Assembly (NCBI GenBank): GCA_017382555.1
Contig: JAFOAB010000074.1
Span: 1 to 7,747 of the forward strand
Direction: 5' to 3'
Source: Clostridia bacterium
GTDB lineage: Bacteria > Bacillota > Clostridia > Oscillospirales > CAG-272
Length of the DNA stretch: 7,747 nucleotides
The notes beneath the pieces were generated by a model. It had not been told where the DNA came from, made no database searches, and saw nothing but the letters and a program-made list of their open reading frames with translations. This document shows, piece by piece, positions 1-6,095 of the stretch; the first letter of the stretch is position 1, and each line of letters starts with the position of its first letter. Made by a program: the position numbers and the translations under genes.

Positions 1-931
1 AGAGGATAAGACCAAGCTCCTTGAAGATGGAAAGGGTCTTTGCCTCGGGCATAATGGAAAGCTTGCCGATTCTGCCGAAGTGGCCGAACATAAGACCCAT
101 AAGGAGGCATCCGCCCGTTACGGTGAGGGAGAAGGTGGTGCCGGAAAGACCTGCGCTTGAAAGCGGAACCTTGATGTTGCCGACGAATGCGCCTGCGCAA
201 GCCGCAAGAGCGAATGCCGCAAATCCAAGGTGGTCGAGGTGCATAAGGTTAAGCACGGGTGCCTTCTTTACTACCTCCTCACCCTTGGTGAGAAGTGCAC
301 GCTCGGTCTCCATATTAGCCTTCATAAGCTTAGGCACGATCTGAACGAACAGAACGACGCCGATAACGCCGAAGATGTAGCTGATACCGTGACCAACGGT
401 TACAAGGCTCTCGAGAACCTCTGCATTTTCCATGGTTGCAACGGTCTGCTTAGCCGCGGAGAATGCGGGGGTGGAGGTAAGGGAGCCGGAGAGAAGACCG
501 ACGACCATACTTACAAGCTCCTTGCCCTCAAGACCGCCAACCTGCTTGCCGATAAACACGCAGAGGAGAGCGGAAAGACCGCCGGAGAGGATGATTACAA
601 GACCCATCATTACGTAGCTCTTGAAGTTTCTCTTAAGATTGCCGAAGAACTTGGGGCCCGCAATGAAGCCTACGCTTGTTACGAACAGAATAAGTCCGAG
701 GTTTTCAACGATCTTGAGTGCGTTTACGTCATAGCCGGGAAGCGCCGCCTTGATCTTATCGTAGAAGAGACAGCCGTAAACAAGAGCCACTATAAACACG
801 CCCGCATCACCAAGGGAAATACCCTTGATGGTGATTCTGCCGAGCGCAAATCCGACTGCAATGATTGCAAAAACGGAGAACATCAAAAAAGTAATACCGG
901 AGATGGTGATTACTCCGCCGAATAAAGTCAT
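1..931 (-). CDS. AspT/YidE-family dicarboxylate or amino-acid exchanger (3' end cut off)
   Basis: An open minus-strand frame of 310 codons starts at the ATG at 931-929 and runs off the window without a stop. It encodes a very hydrophobic protein with segments near residues 6-29, 38-56, 76-97, 106-128, 139-160 and 180-199, a hydrophilic stretch at about 200-232, then further segments at about 233-251 and 264-284. Family marks of the aspartate:alanine exchanger (AAEx, YidE/YbjL duplication) group are GRITIKGISLGDAG at 31-44, LGLILFVTSVGFIAGPKFF at 78-96 and SGSLTSTPAFSAA at 148-160. The second half repeats the first: a glycine-rich segment, then KELGLIL at 304-310, matching ENLGLIL at 76-82. 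Known family members exchange aspartate for alanine or export succinate. Placement just after a fumarate reductase suggests a C4-dicarboxylate or aspartate substrate (inference). The loop between halves is only about 35 residues, whereas AspT has a large soluble region there. GGAG at 946-943 abuts the upstream stop. Confidence 0.85.
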   Translation of the reverse strand, partial: MTLFGGVITISGITFLMFSVFAIIAVGFALGRITIKGISLGDAGVFIVALVYGCLFYDKIKAALPGYDVNALKIVENLGLILFVTSVGFIAGPKFFGNLKRNFKSYVMMGLVIILSGGLSALLCVFIGKQVGGLEGKELVSMVVGLLSGSLTSTPAFSAAKQTVATMENAEVLESLVTVGHGISYIFGVIGVVLFVQIVPKLMKANMETERALLTKGEEVVKKAPVLNLMHLDHLGFAAFALAACAGAFVGNIKVPLSSAGLSGTTFSLTVTGGCLLMGLMFGHFGRIGKLSIMPEAKTLSIFKELGLIL

Positions 932-942
932 TTTACCGTACG

Positions 943-949
943 CTCCTTA
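943..949 (-). promoter_or_regulatory. Stop codon fused to a Shine-Dalgarno sequence before the transporter gene
   Basis: The minus strand reads TAAGGAG: the frdA stop (949-947) runs into GGAG (946-943). The 11-base spacer to the ATG at 931 is slightly long and may give weaker initiation than at frdA. Confidence 0.65.
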
Positions 950-2545
950 TATCTTTCTGGTGTAATCGGGAAGGAGCTTGGGGGAAACCATCTCGGTCTC
1001 GATGCCTGCACCTGCGATCTCGTTTTCGAACTTCGCGATGTGGTCAAGGGTGAGCTTGCCAACGGTGGTATCCTTTGCCTTGAGTGCGGCATTGGTACCT
1101 GCGCTTCTGCCGAATACGATGATATCGAGGAGGGAGTTACCCATAAGACGGTTCTTACCGTGGATACCGCCGACAGCCTCACCTGCAACAAAGAGGTTCT
1201 CGATGTTGGTGGTCATACAGTTAGCGTCGATATCAAGACCGCCGTTCTGGTAGTGGAGGGTGGGGTAAATGAGAATAGGCTCGTAACGGATGTCGATGCC
1301 GTACTTCTCGAACATTCTCCACATCGCGGGAATTCTCTTCATGATAGTTCCCTCTCCGCCGATCTTCTCGATCATGGGAGTATCAAGCCAGATACCCTTG
1401 CCGTTGCCGCAGTCAACGCCGTTGTCGCGCTCACTGCACTCGCGGATAATGGTAGCCGCGGTTACGTCACGGGTCTCCAGGGGATGCATAAATACCTCGC
1501 CGTTTGCATTTACGAGCTTTGCACCGAGGGAACGAACCTTCTCGGTAACGAGAGCGCCGAAGATCTGCTCGGGGAATGCAACACCGGTAGGATGGTACTG
1601 AAGGGTCTCCGCATAAAGGAGCTTTGCACCTGCGCGGTAGCCGAGAACAAGTCCGTCAGCGGTTGCGCCGTAGTGGTTGGAGGTGGGGAAGCCCTGATAG
1701 TGCATACGTCCCGCACCACCGGTTGCGATGATAACGGTCTTTGCCTTTGCAACGAGGAGCTCCTTGGTCTCCATATTCATAAGAACGGCACCTGCCGCCT
1801 TACCGTTTTCGTCAAGGATAAGCTCGATTGCCGCGGTAAAGTCAACAACGGGGATGTTGCGGTTGAGAACCTCATCACGAAGGGTTCTCATGATCTCCGC
1901 ACCGGAGTAGTCCTTTGCTGCGTGCATACGCTTACGGGAGGTTCCGCCGCCGTGGGTGGTAACCATGGTACCGTCTGCGTCCTTATCGAACTCAACGCCG
2001 AGGTCACTGAGCCACTTAATTGCCTCGGGAGCATCGCAAACAAGCTTGGAGAGAAGCTCTCTCTTCGCCGCGAAGTGTCCGCCGCCGAATGCGTCAACGA
2101 AGTGGATAGCGGGGGAGTCATTGGGCTTATCAGCCGCCTGAATGCCGCCCTCTGCCATCATGGTGTTAGCGTCGCCCATACGAAGCTTGGTAACGATCAT
2201 AACGTCAGCGCCTGCCTCGTGAGCCTCAATAGCAGCCGCAGTACCTGCTCCGCCGCCGCCGATAACGAGAACGTCGGTCTCGTATGCGGGCTTGGTGAGG
2301 TCTACGCTGTCCGCAGTGATGCGGCTGTGCGCCTGAAGGATCTCTGCAAGCTCGGTGGGAACCTTATCGCCCTTGTTGGGGCCTATCTTAAGCGCGGAAA
2401 ACTCGTCAGCCTTATAGTCGGGGTGGAAGGAGGCGAGAACCTTTTCCTTTTGCTCTGCAGTCATACGTGCAGGCTCAAGAGCTATATTCTTTTCTCTGGA
2501 CGCTTCAACCAGAGCAAGGGATTCCTTAAACTGTTCAGAATACAT
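947..2545 (-). CDS. frdA: Soluble fumarate reductase flavoprotein subunit (FrdA/TfrA-like)
   Basis: A 532-residue FAD protein of the succinate dehydrogenase/fumarate reductase flavoprotein family. The dinucleotide-binding motif is VIGGGGAG at 94-101 and the second FAD region is VIIATGGAG at 271-279. Every substrate and proton-relay residue known from Shewanella Fcc3 and E. coli FrdA has a counterpart: His318 (QYHPTG), Thr334, Glu335, Arg338, Arg359 (TRDV), His431 (LHYQNGG) and Arg466 (KNRLMGNSL). This favours fumarate/succinate chemistry over other enoate reductases. The His that binds FAD covalently in membrane FrdA/SdhA is replaced by Asn127 (ANTMMAEGG), so FAD is probably non-covalent. About 88 charged, heme-free residues precede the FAD domain, and the C-terminal helical domain of FrdA/SdhA is missing, since only about 50 residues follow FGRSAG. 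No signal peptide is seen, so the protein is cytoplasmic. ATG 2545 has GGAGG at 2559-2555, 9 bases upstream. NadB was considered and disfavoured. Confidence 0.9.
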   Translation of the reverse strand: MYSEQFKESLALVEASREKNIALEPARMTAEQKEKVLASFHPDYKADEFSALKIGPNKGDKVPTELAEILQAHSRITADSVDLTKPAYETDVLVIGGGGAGTAAAIEAHEAGADVMIVTKLRMGDANTMMAEGGIQAADKPNDSPAIHFVDAFGGGHFAAKRELLSKLVCDAPEAIKWLSDLGVEFDKDADGTMVTTHGGGTSRKRMHAAKDYSGAEIMRTLRDEVLNRNIPVVDFTAAIELILDENGKAAGAVLMNMETKELLVAKAKTVIIATGGAGRMHYQGFPTSNHYGATADGLVLGYRAGAKLLYAETLQYHPTGVAFPEQIFGALVTEKVRSLGAKLVNANGEVFMHPLETRDVTAATIIRECSERDNGVDCGNGKGIWLDTPMIEKIGGEGTIMKRIPAMWRMFEKYGIDIRYEPILIYPTLHYQNGGLDIDANCMTTNIENLFVAGEAVGGIHGKNRLMGNSLLDIIVFGRSAGTNAALKAKDTTVGKLTLDHIAKFENEIAGAGIETEMVSPKLLPDYTRKI

Positions 2546-2554
2546 TTTTTACTT

Positions 2555-2562
2555 CCTCCTTA
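2555..2562 (-). promoter_or_regulatory. Stop codon fused to a Shine-Dalgarno sequence before frdA
   Basis: The minus strand reads TAAGGAGG: the frdB stop (2562-2560) runs directly into GGAGG (2559-2555), 9 bases before the frdA ATG. This suggests coupled translation of the two subunits. Confidence 0.75.
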
Positions 2563-3234
2563 CTTCTCGATATCACGGTTGTTGTAAAGCTCTTTCATCT
2601 CTTCGATGGGCTTCTGCATAAGAGCCTCGATAAGCTCGTTGAAATCGCCATCCTTGATCTCCTTTACGCGATCCTCAAGGTGACCGCAGCCGGGAGCAAG
2701 GTACTTACCGTTGATTCTTCTTGCAAGCATTGCAACCTGGGGATGGGAGATGCCTGCAGGGCATCTGGAGGAGCAAACGCCGCACATTACGCAGTCAAAG
2801 GACTCCTCAGCGCACTTCTCGAACTCGCCGCGCTGTGCGTATGCGATGTACTGCATAACGTTAAGACCCTGGGTGCAGCTCTTGGTGCAGGCGTTACAGC
2901 CGATGCACGCATAGATCTCGGGGTAAAGCTGCATCATAACGGTCTCGTTTACGGGAATCTTCTCGAGATCGTATGCCTGCTTTACAAGGGGGAAGAAGGG
3001 CAGAGTTGCGATGTACATATTGTCCTCTACCTTAGTCTGGCAAGCAAGGCAAGCCTTAAGCTCCTTGTCGCCCTTAATGCGGTAAATGGTTGCACAAGCA
3101 CCGCAGAAGCCGTTACGGCAGCCGCAGCCTCTTACGAGCTGATAGCCGGCATATTCCATAGCGGTCATAATAGTTAAGTTTTCCGGCACCTCATACTTTT
3201 TGCCGAAAAGGAATATATTAACTAACTTTTCCAT
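2560..3234 (-). CDS. frdB: Fumarate-reductase-type iron-sulfur subunit with [2Fe-2S] and two [4Fe-4S] motifs
   Basis: A 224-residue iron-sulfur protein that should wire the flavoprotein encoded next to it to the upstream electron-input proteins. The N-terminal ferredoxin fold has a plant-type [2Fe-2S] set at Cys39, Cys44, Cys47 and Cys62 or Cys65 (CRNGFCGAC). The second domain has two complete four-cysteine motifs, Cys110/113/116/120 (CIGCNACTKSC) and Cys148/151/154/158 (CVMCGVCSSRCP). Membrane FrdB/SdhB proteins carry one [3Fe-4S] site beside a quinone pocket; here both sites look like [4Fe-4S], and no anchor subunit is in the window, so a soluble, quinone-independent enzyme is likely. The two-cluster domain is spaced like HdrC and like the middle of methanogen TfrB, but TfrB's C-terminal CCG domain is absent. 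It starts 14 bases after the stop of the reductase gene, with GGAG at 3247-3244. It is very probably the direct partner of the flavoprotein; its contact with HdrA is inference. Confidence 0.86.
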   Translation of the reverse strand: MEKLVNIFLFGKKYEVPENLTIMTAMEYAGYQLVRGCGCRNGFCGACATIYRIKGDKELKACLACQTKVEDNMYIATLPFFPLVKQAYDLEKIPVNETVMMQLYPEIYACIGCNACTKSCTQGLNVMQYIAYAQRGEFEKCAEESFDCVMCGVCSSRCPAGISHPQVAMLARRINGKYLAPGCGHLEDRVKEIKDGDFNELIEALMQKPIEEMKELYNNRDIEK

Positions 3235-3243
3235 CTTTTTATT

Positions 3244-3251
3244 CTCCTTTA
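3244..3251 (-). promoter_or_regulatory. Stop codon adjoining a Shine-Dalgarno sequence before frdB
   Basis: The stop of the floxA-like gene (TAA, 3251-3249) is followed after one base by GGAG (3247-3244), 9 bases before the frdB ATG. A ribosome finishing the first gene would stop on the binding site for the next, which favours re-initiation. Confidence 0.7.
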
Positions 3252-4082
3252 ATACTCGTCGGGAAGTTCATCAAGCTCGTCGCAACGGAAAACGGGGCCG
3301 TCCTTGCAAACGTACTTTGCACCTACGTTGCATCTGCCGCATTTGCCGACGCCGCACTTCATTCTAAGCTCAAGCGTGGTGTAGATCTGTGTCTTATCAA
3401 AGCCGATAGCCGTAAGACCCTCAAGGGTGAACTTGATCATGATCGGAGGTCCGCAAAGAACAGCGGTCTTGTTGGTATCGAAGCCAAGCTCCTTTACGTA
3501 GTTGGGAACGAAGCCAACGTGGCCGTCCCAGCCCTCCTGAGGATTATCGATGGTGAGGTGAACCTTTACACCCGCATCGGTTGCCCACTCCTCGATGATC
3601 TCCTTGTAATCGAGAAGGTCATCCTTACTGCGGGAGCCGTATACGATGTCGATATCGCCGTAACGGTCGCGGTAATGTCTTACGTAGTTGATAACGGAAC
3701 GGAGAGGAGCAAGACCAACACCGCCCGCGATGAACAGCAGGTTCTTGCCCACAAACACATCGTCAACCGGGAAGGGCTTTCCGTAAGGTCCTCTGATGGT
3801 GATCTGCTGACCTGCCTCTGCCTGATGCAACCACTCGGTTACGCATCCGCACTTCTTAATGGAGAATTCCATGTACTCTTCATTCGTAGGAGAAGAGGTA
3901 ATGGAGAACATTGCCTCGCCAACGCCGGGGATGGAAAGCATCGCGCACTGACCGGGGCGATGGTCGAAGGCCTTTTTGCCGTCCAGAGTCACAACTCTGA
4001 AGGTCTTGATATCGGGCGTATCTATACGCACGTCCGTAATGACTCCTACCTGAGGAATCAGAGTCTCTTCATAATTACTCAC
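3249..4082 (-). CDS. floxA: FAD/NAD(P)H-binding oxidoreductase with C-terminal [2Fe-2S] (FloxA / AsrB / sulfhydrogenase gamma family)
   Basis: A 277-residue ferredoxin-NADP reductase-like protein, the likely NAD(P)H entry point of the complex. Residues 10-110 form the FAD barrel, with the flavin motif MFSITSSP at 58-65 and GPYG at 98-101. Residues 114-235 form the nucleotide domain, with IAGGVGLAPLRS at 118-129, YGSRS at 148-152 and the nicotinamide-side motif LCGPPIMIK at 209-217. The C-terminal [2Fe-2S] ligands are Cys243, Cys248, Cys251 and Cys259. The length and domain order match FloxA of sulfate reducers, AsrB and hydrogenase gamma subunits. PyrK is a more distant relative, and no dihydroorotate dehydrogenase gene is nearby. 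Sequence alone does not settle NADH versus NADPH. The start is a GTG overlapping the end of the upstream gene by 8 bases, with GGAGG at 4095-4091. The next in-frame Met is residue 48, inside the FAD domain, so GTG is the only sensible start. Confidence 0.88.
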   Translation of the reverse strand: MSNYEETLIPQVGVITDVRIDTPDIKTFRVVTLDGKKAFDHRPGQCAMLSIPGVGEAMFSITSSPTNEEYMEFSIKKCGCVTEWLHQAEAGQQITIRGPYGKPFPVDDVFVGKNLLFIAGGVGLAPLRSVINYVRHYRDRYGDIDIVYGSRSKDDLLDYKEIIEEWATDAGVKVHLTIDNPQEGWDGHVGFVPNYVKELGFDTNKTAVLCGPPIMIKFTLEGLTAIGFDKTQIYTTLELRMKCGVGKCGRCNVGAKYVCKDGPVFRCDELDELPDEY

Positions 4083-5103
4083 TGTCTTTCCCTCCGAGCT
4101 TTTTCATTACTTTTACTATATTCATGGATATAGGACATTTTGCAAGACATCTTCCACAGCCTACACAGCTGAACAGTCCGTCGTTATTTTCGGGATAGTA
4201 AACCAGCTTGTGCATAAATCTCTGGCGGAAGCGCTCCTTTTGGGTAAGACGGTTGTTGCCGTGTGCCATCTTGGTGAACTCGGAATACATGCAGGAATCC
4301 CAGCATCTGTATCTGATAACGCCGTTACCGGTGTTAAAGTCCTTTATATCATAGCACTGGCAGGTGGGGCACACGAAGGTACAGGTGCCACAGCCGAGGC
4401 AGGCAGAGGAAAGCTCGTCCCACTCGGGTGCGTTGAAGAGCTGCTCGGTCTTGCCGCCGCCGAATGCGCCGGTATCAAGCTTTGCGAGGGGAAGCTTCTT
4501 CATGATCTGCGCGGTCTTTTCCTTCTGTGCGTTTACCGCATCCTCACCGCATTCCTCGGTAAGTGCCTCAAGACGCTTCATAAGCGCTTCACCCTTCTCG
4601 GTGTTCGCTCTGAAGTAAAGCGCATCCTCGGTCTTCCATGCGGAAACGTCGCCGCACGGCTCCTCTGCACAGATGCCGAAGGCGGTGCAGAAGCAGGTCT
4701 CGGAGGGCTTGGTGCAGGCAAGGGCAACGATAACGCCCTTCTCGCGCTTGGAGGCGTAGTAGCTGTCTACGGGCTCCTTGATGAACACTCTGTCAAGGAT
4801 CTCGAAGCTCTTAACGTCGCACGCACGAACGCCGAATACTACAAAATCCTCAACCTCGCGTCTGGTATCAATGACCTCTATGCTCTTACCCTCGGTCTTG
4901 AACGCCATAAGGTCCTCGGTCTGGGGGAAGAAGAGATCCTTGGGGCTTTTTACGGTGTTGAGAGCACTGCTCCAGGTAACACCGTTTTCCCATTCCTTAA
5001 AAGCGGCACTGCCGTCCGCCTGATCAACGGGGAGATAAAGCTTTGCGGCCTTTGCAATCTCTGCAAAAACTTCGTTTACAGCATTAAGTGAACACTTGCG
5101 CAT
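4075..5103 (-). CDS. [4Fe-4S] electron-transfer protein, sulfhydrogenase beta / AsrA-like (FloxB-like)
   Basis: A 342-residue iron-sulfur protein of the family containing the sulfhydrogenase beta subunit (HydB), anaerobic sulfite reductase subunit A and the Flox B/C proteins. These partner an FAD/NAD(P)H subunit, which is exactly the next gene. Family marks include GVRACDVKSFEILDRVF at 91-107, LACTKPSETCFC at 128-139, a first ferredoxin motif at Cys235/238/241/245 (CLGCGTCTFVCP) with extra Cys248 and Cys250, RCWDSC at 266-271, and a second motif at Cys313/316/319/323 (CVGCGRCLAKCP). It should carry at least two [4Fe-4S] clusters and move electrons from the flavin subunit towards the MvhD/HdrA side. 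No membrane segment or signal peptide is seen. Its ATG overlaps the previous TAA by one base (TAATG), with AGGAGG at 5117-5112. The assignment to FloxB rather than FloxC is by resemblance and position and is less certain than the family. Confidence 0.85.
   Translation of the reverse strand: MRKCSLNAVNEVFAEIAKAAKLYLPVDQADGSAAFKEWENGVTWSSALNTVKSPKDLFFPQTEDLMAFKTEGKSIEVIDTRREVEDFVVFGVRACDVKSFEILDRVFIKEPVDSYYASKREKGVIVALACTKPSETCFCTAFGICAEEPCGDVSAWKTEDALYFRANTEKGEALMKRLEALTEECGEDAVNAQKEKTAQIMKKLPLAKLDTGAFGGGKTEQLFNAPEWDELSSACLGCGTCTFVCPTCQCYDIKDFNTGNGVIRYRCWDSCMYSEFTKMAHGNNRLTQKERFRQRFMHKLVYYPENNDGLFSCVGCGRCLAKCPISMNIVKVMKKLGGKDSE
4091..4095 (-). promoter_or_regulatory. Ribosome binding site for the GTG start of the floxA-like gene
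   Basis: GGAGG on the minus strand lies 8 bases before the GTG at 4082-4080. It sits inside the last codons of the FloxB-like gene and supports a GTG start, the only non-ATG start among the seven visible ones. Confidence 0.75.
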
Positions 5104-6095
5104 TATTTATCCCTCCTGTCGAATACTTCACCGGGCTCGATATCCTCGGTGGTGTAGTTTACAAGCGGAGCTCTGGAGCCGACGGTCTCGCCCGCCTGAT
5201 ACTCGCCGTAAAATTCGTTGATATCCTTGATGAACTTGCGGTTCAGCAGGTGGAGGGGAATGTTCTGCGGGCAAACGCGAGAGCATTCGCCACAGTCGGT
5301 GCAACGGCCGGCAACGTGGTACGCACGGATAACGTGGAAGAGCTGCTCCTCAAAGCTGTTTGCGGGGGACTTGTTTTCAACGCCGGATGCGGGGTTGTCA
5401 AACACGCACTTCTCGCAGGTGCAAGCGGGGCAAGCGTCTCTGCACGCATTGCAACGGATGCAACGGGAAAGCTCGTTCTGCCAGAAAGCAAAGCGCTCGT
5501 CTGCGCTCATAGCCTCAAGCCTTGCTACCTCGTCAAAGCGGGCGCTGTCGATAACGTCGCCCTCCTCGCCGAGAAGCTCGTCATACGCAACGTGCTTCTT
5601 GCTCTTGCAGTTGATGCATCTTTCCGCAAGCACGTCTGCGGGATCGATCATAACGGGAGCATCGTCGTAAATGGTGGTAACGGCGATCTTCTCACCGTTG
5701 GTATCAACGGCGGAAATTCCCTCTCCGCTTACTGCCTTGATCTTCGCAATGTCTGCCATACCGTTGCAGGGTACGCCGATTGCGTAGACCTTCTCGCGGT
5801 CAAAGCGATGCTCGGTAAGGAGCTGGTTGAAGCTGTATGTATCGCAGGGCTTGAGGAAAACGAGAAGCTTTCCTTCAAGTCTGTCGGTCTTCTTTACAAG
5901 ATACTTGGAGAAGTTCGCACCGCAGAAATCGTTCCACACGAAGCCTGCCTTAAGCTCCTCCTCGGTCTTGAATACGGCGGGGGTTACGTCGTAATCAAAC
6001 TCACCCTTACCCCAGCCGAGAACGGCGGTAACAGTGCCGTTATTAAGCAGAGAAGCTGCCTTTTCTATAAGCTGCTCGCGCATTATTTTTTGCAT
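5103..6095 (-). CDS. Cysteine-rich [4Fe-4S] dicluster protein (FloxC-like)
   Basis: A 330-residue soluble iron-sulfur protein. The N-terminal part, about 1-160, has conserved-looking elements FLKPCDTYSFN at 80-90 and IGVPCNGM at 106-113, which parallel the VRACD and LACTKP positions of the neighbouring FloxB-like protein; the two look like diverged relatives (inference). Two further cysteines lie at 160 and 163 (RCINC). The ferredoxin region opens with seven cysteines in 19 residues, Cys212/215/218/222/225/227/230, a CIRCNACRxxCPxC arrangement also seen in formate dehydrogenase and F420-hydrogenase beta-type proteins. It ends with a second motif at Cys265/268/271/275 (CTDCGECSRVCP). It probably holds two or more [4Fe-4S] clusters linking FloxB-like and MvhD-like proteins. 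ATG 6095 is preferred over the in-frame ATG at 6083, because GGAGG at 6107-6103 is 7 bases from the former and 19 from the latter. It overlaps the upstream gene by 13 bases. The exact role is unproven. Confidence 0.8.
   Translation of the reverse strand: MQKIMREQLIEKAASLLNNGTVTAVLGWGKGEFDYDVTPAVFKTEEELKAGFVWNDFCGANFSKYLVKKTDRLEGKLLVFLKPCDTYSFNQLLTEHRFDREKVYAIGVPCNGMADIAKIKAVSGEGISAVDTNGEKIAVTTIYDDAPVMIDPADVLAERCINCKSKKHVAYDELLGEEGDVIDSARFDEVARLEAMSADERFAFWQNELSRCIRCNACRDACPACTCEKCVFDNPASGVENKSPANSFEEQLFHVIRAYHVAGRCTDCGECSRVCPQNIPLHLLNRKFIKDINEFYGEYQAGETVGSRAPLVNYTTEDIEPGEVFDRRDK

Noticed and set aside
230..925. A 231-codon plus-strand frame in the region before frdA ends
   Set aside because: The minus strand encodes a clear AspT/YidE-type membrane protein over the whole stretch, open to the window edge. 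The plus-strand product is low in hydrophobic segments and has no known motif.
947..2545. L-aspartate oxidase (NadB)
   Set aside because: NadB shares the fold and several active-site residues, but the C-terminal motif NRLMGNSLLD and the adjacent iron-sulfur subunit fit fumarate reductase. No nadA or nadC is nearby.
1040..2587. A 515-codon open frame on the plus strand
   Set aside because: It lies antisense to the fumarate reductase flavoprotein, whose catalytic motifs are intact. The antisense frame is open because the real gene rarely uses TTA, CTA and TCA codons. Its translation shows no recognisable domain.
947..3234. Membrane-bound succinate dehydrogenase or quinol:fumarate reductase
   Set aside because: There is no anchor or cytochrome b gene, no covalent-FAD histidine, no C-terminal flavoprotein domain and no apparent [3Fe-4S] site.
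3249..4082. PyrK, the electron-transfer subunit of dihydroorotate dehydrogenase B
   Set aside because: It shares the domain order, but no pyrD or other pyrimidine gene is present, and the paired FloxB-like neighbour points to the hydrogenase-gamma/FloxA branch.
3519..5091. Plus-strand open frames at 3519-4133 and 4210-5091
   Set aside because: They are antisense to the FAD/NAD(P)H reductase and the FloxB-like protein, whose nucleotide-binding and cluster motifs are complete.
3249..5103. Anaerobic sulfite reductase subunits A and B
   Set aside because: The pair resembles AsrA/AsrB, but no siroheme-binding AsrC follows, and the HdrA/MvhD context fits a Flox module.
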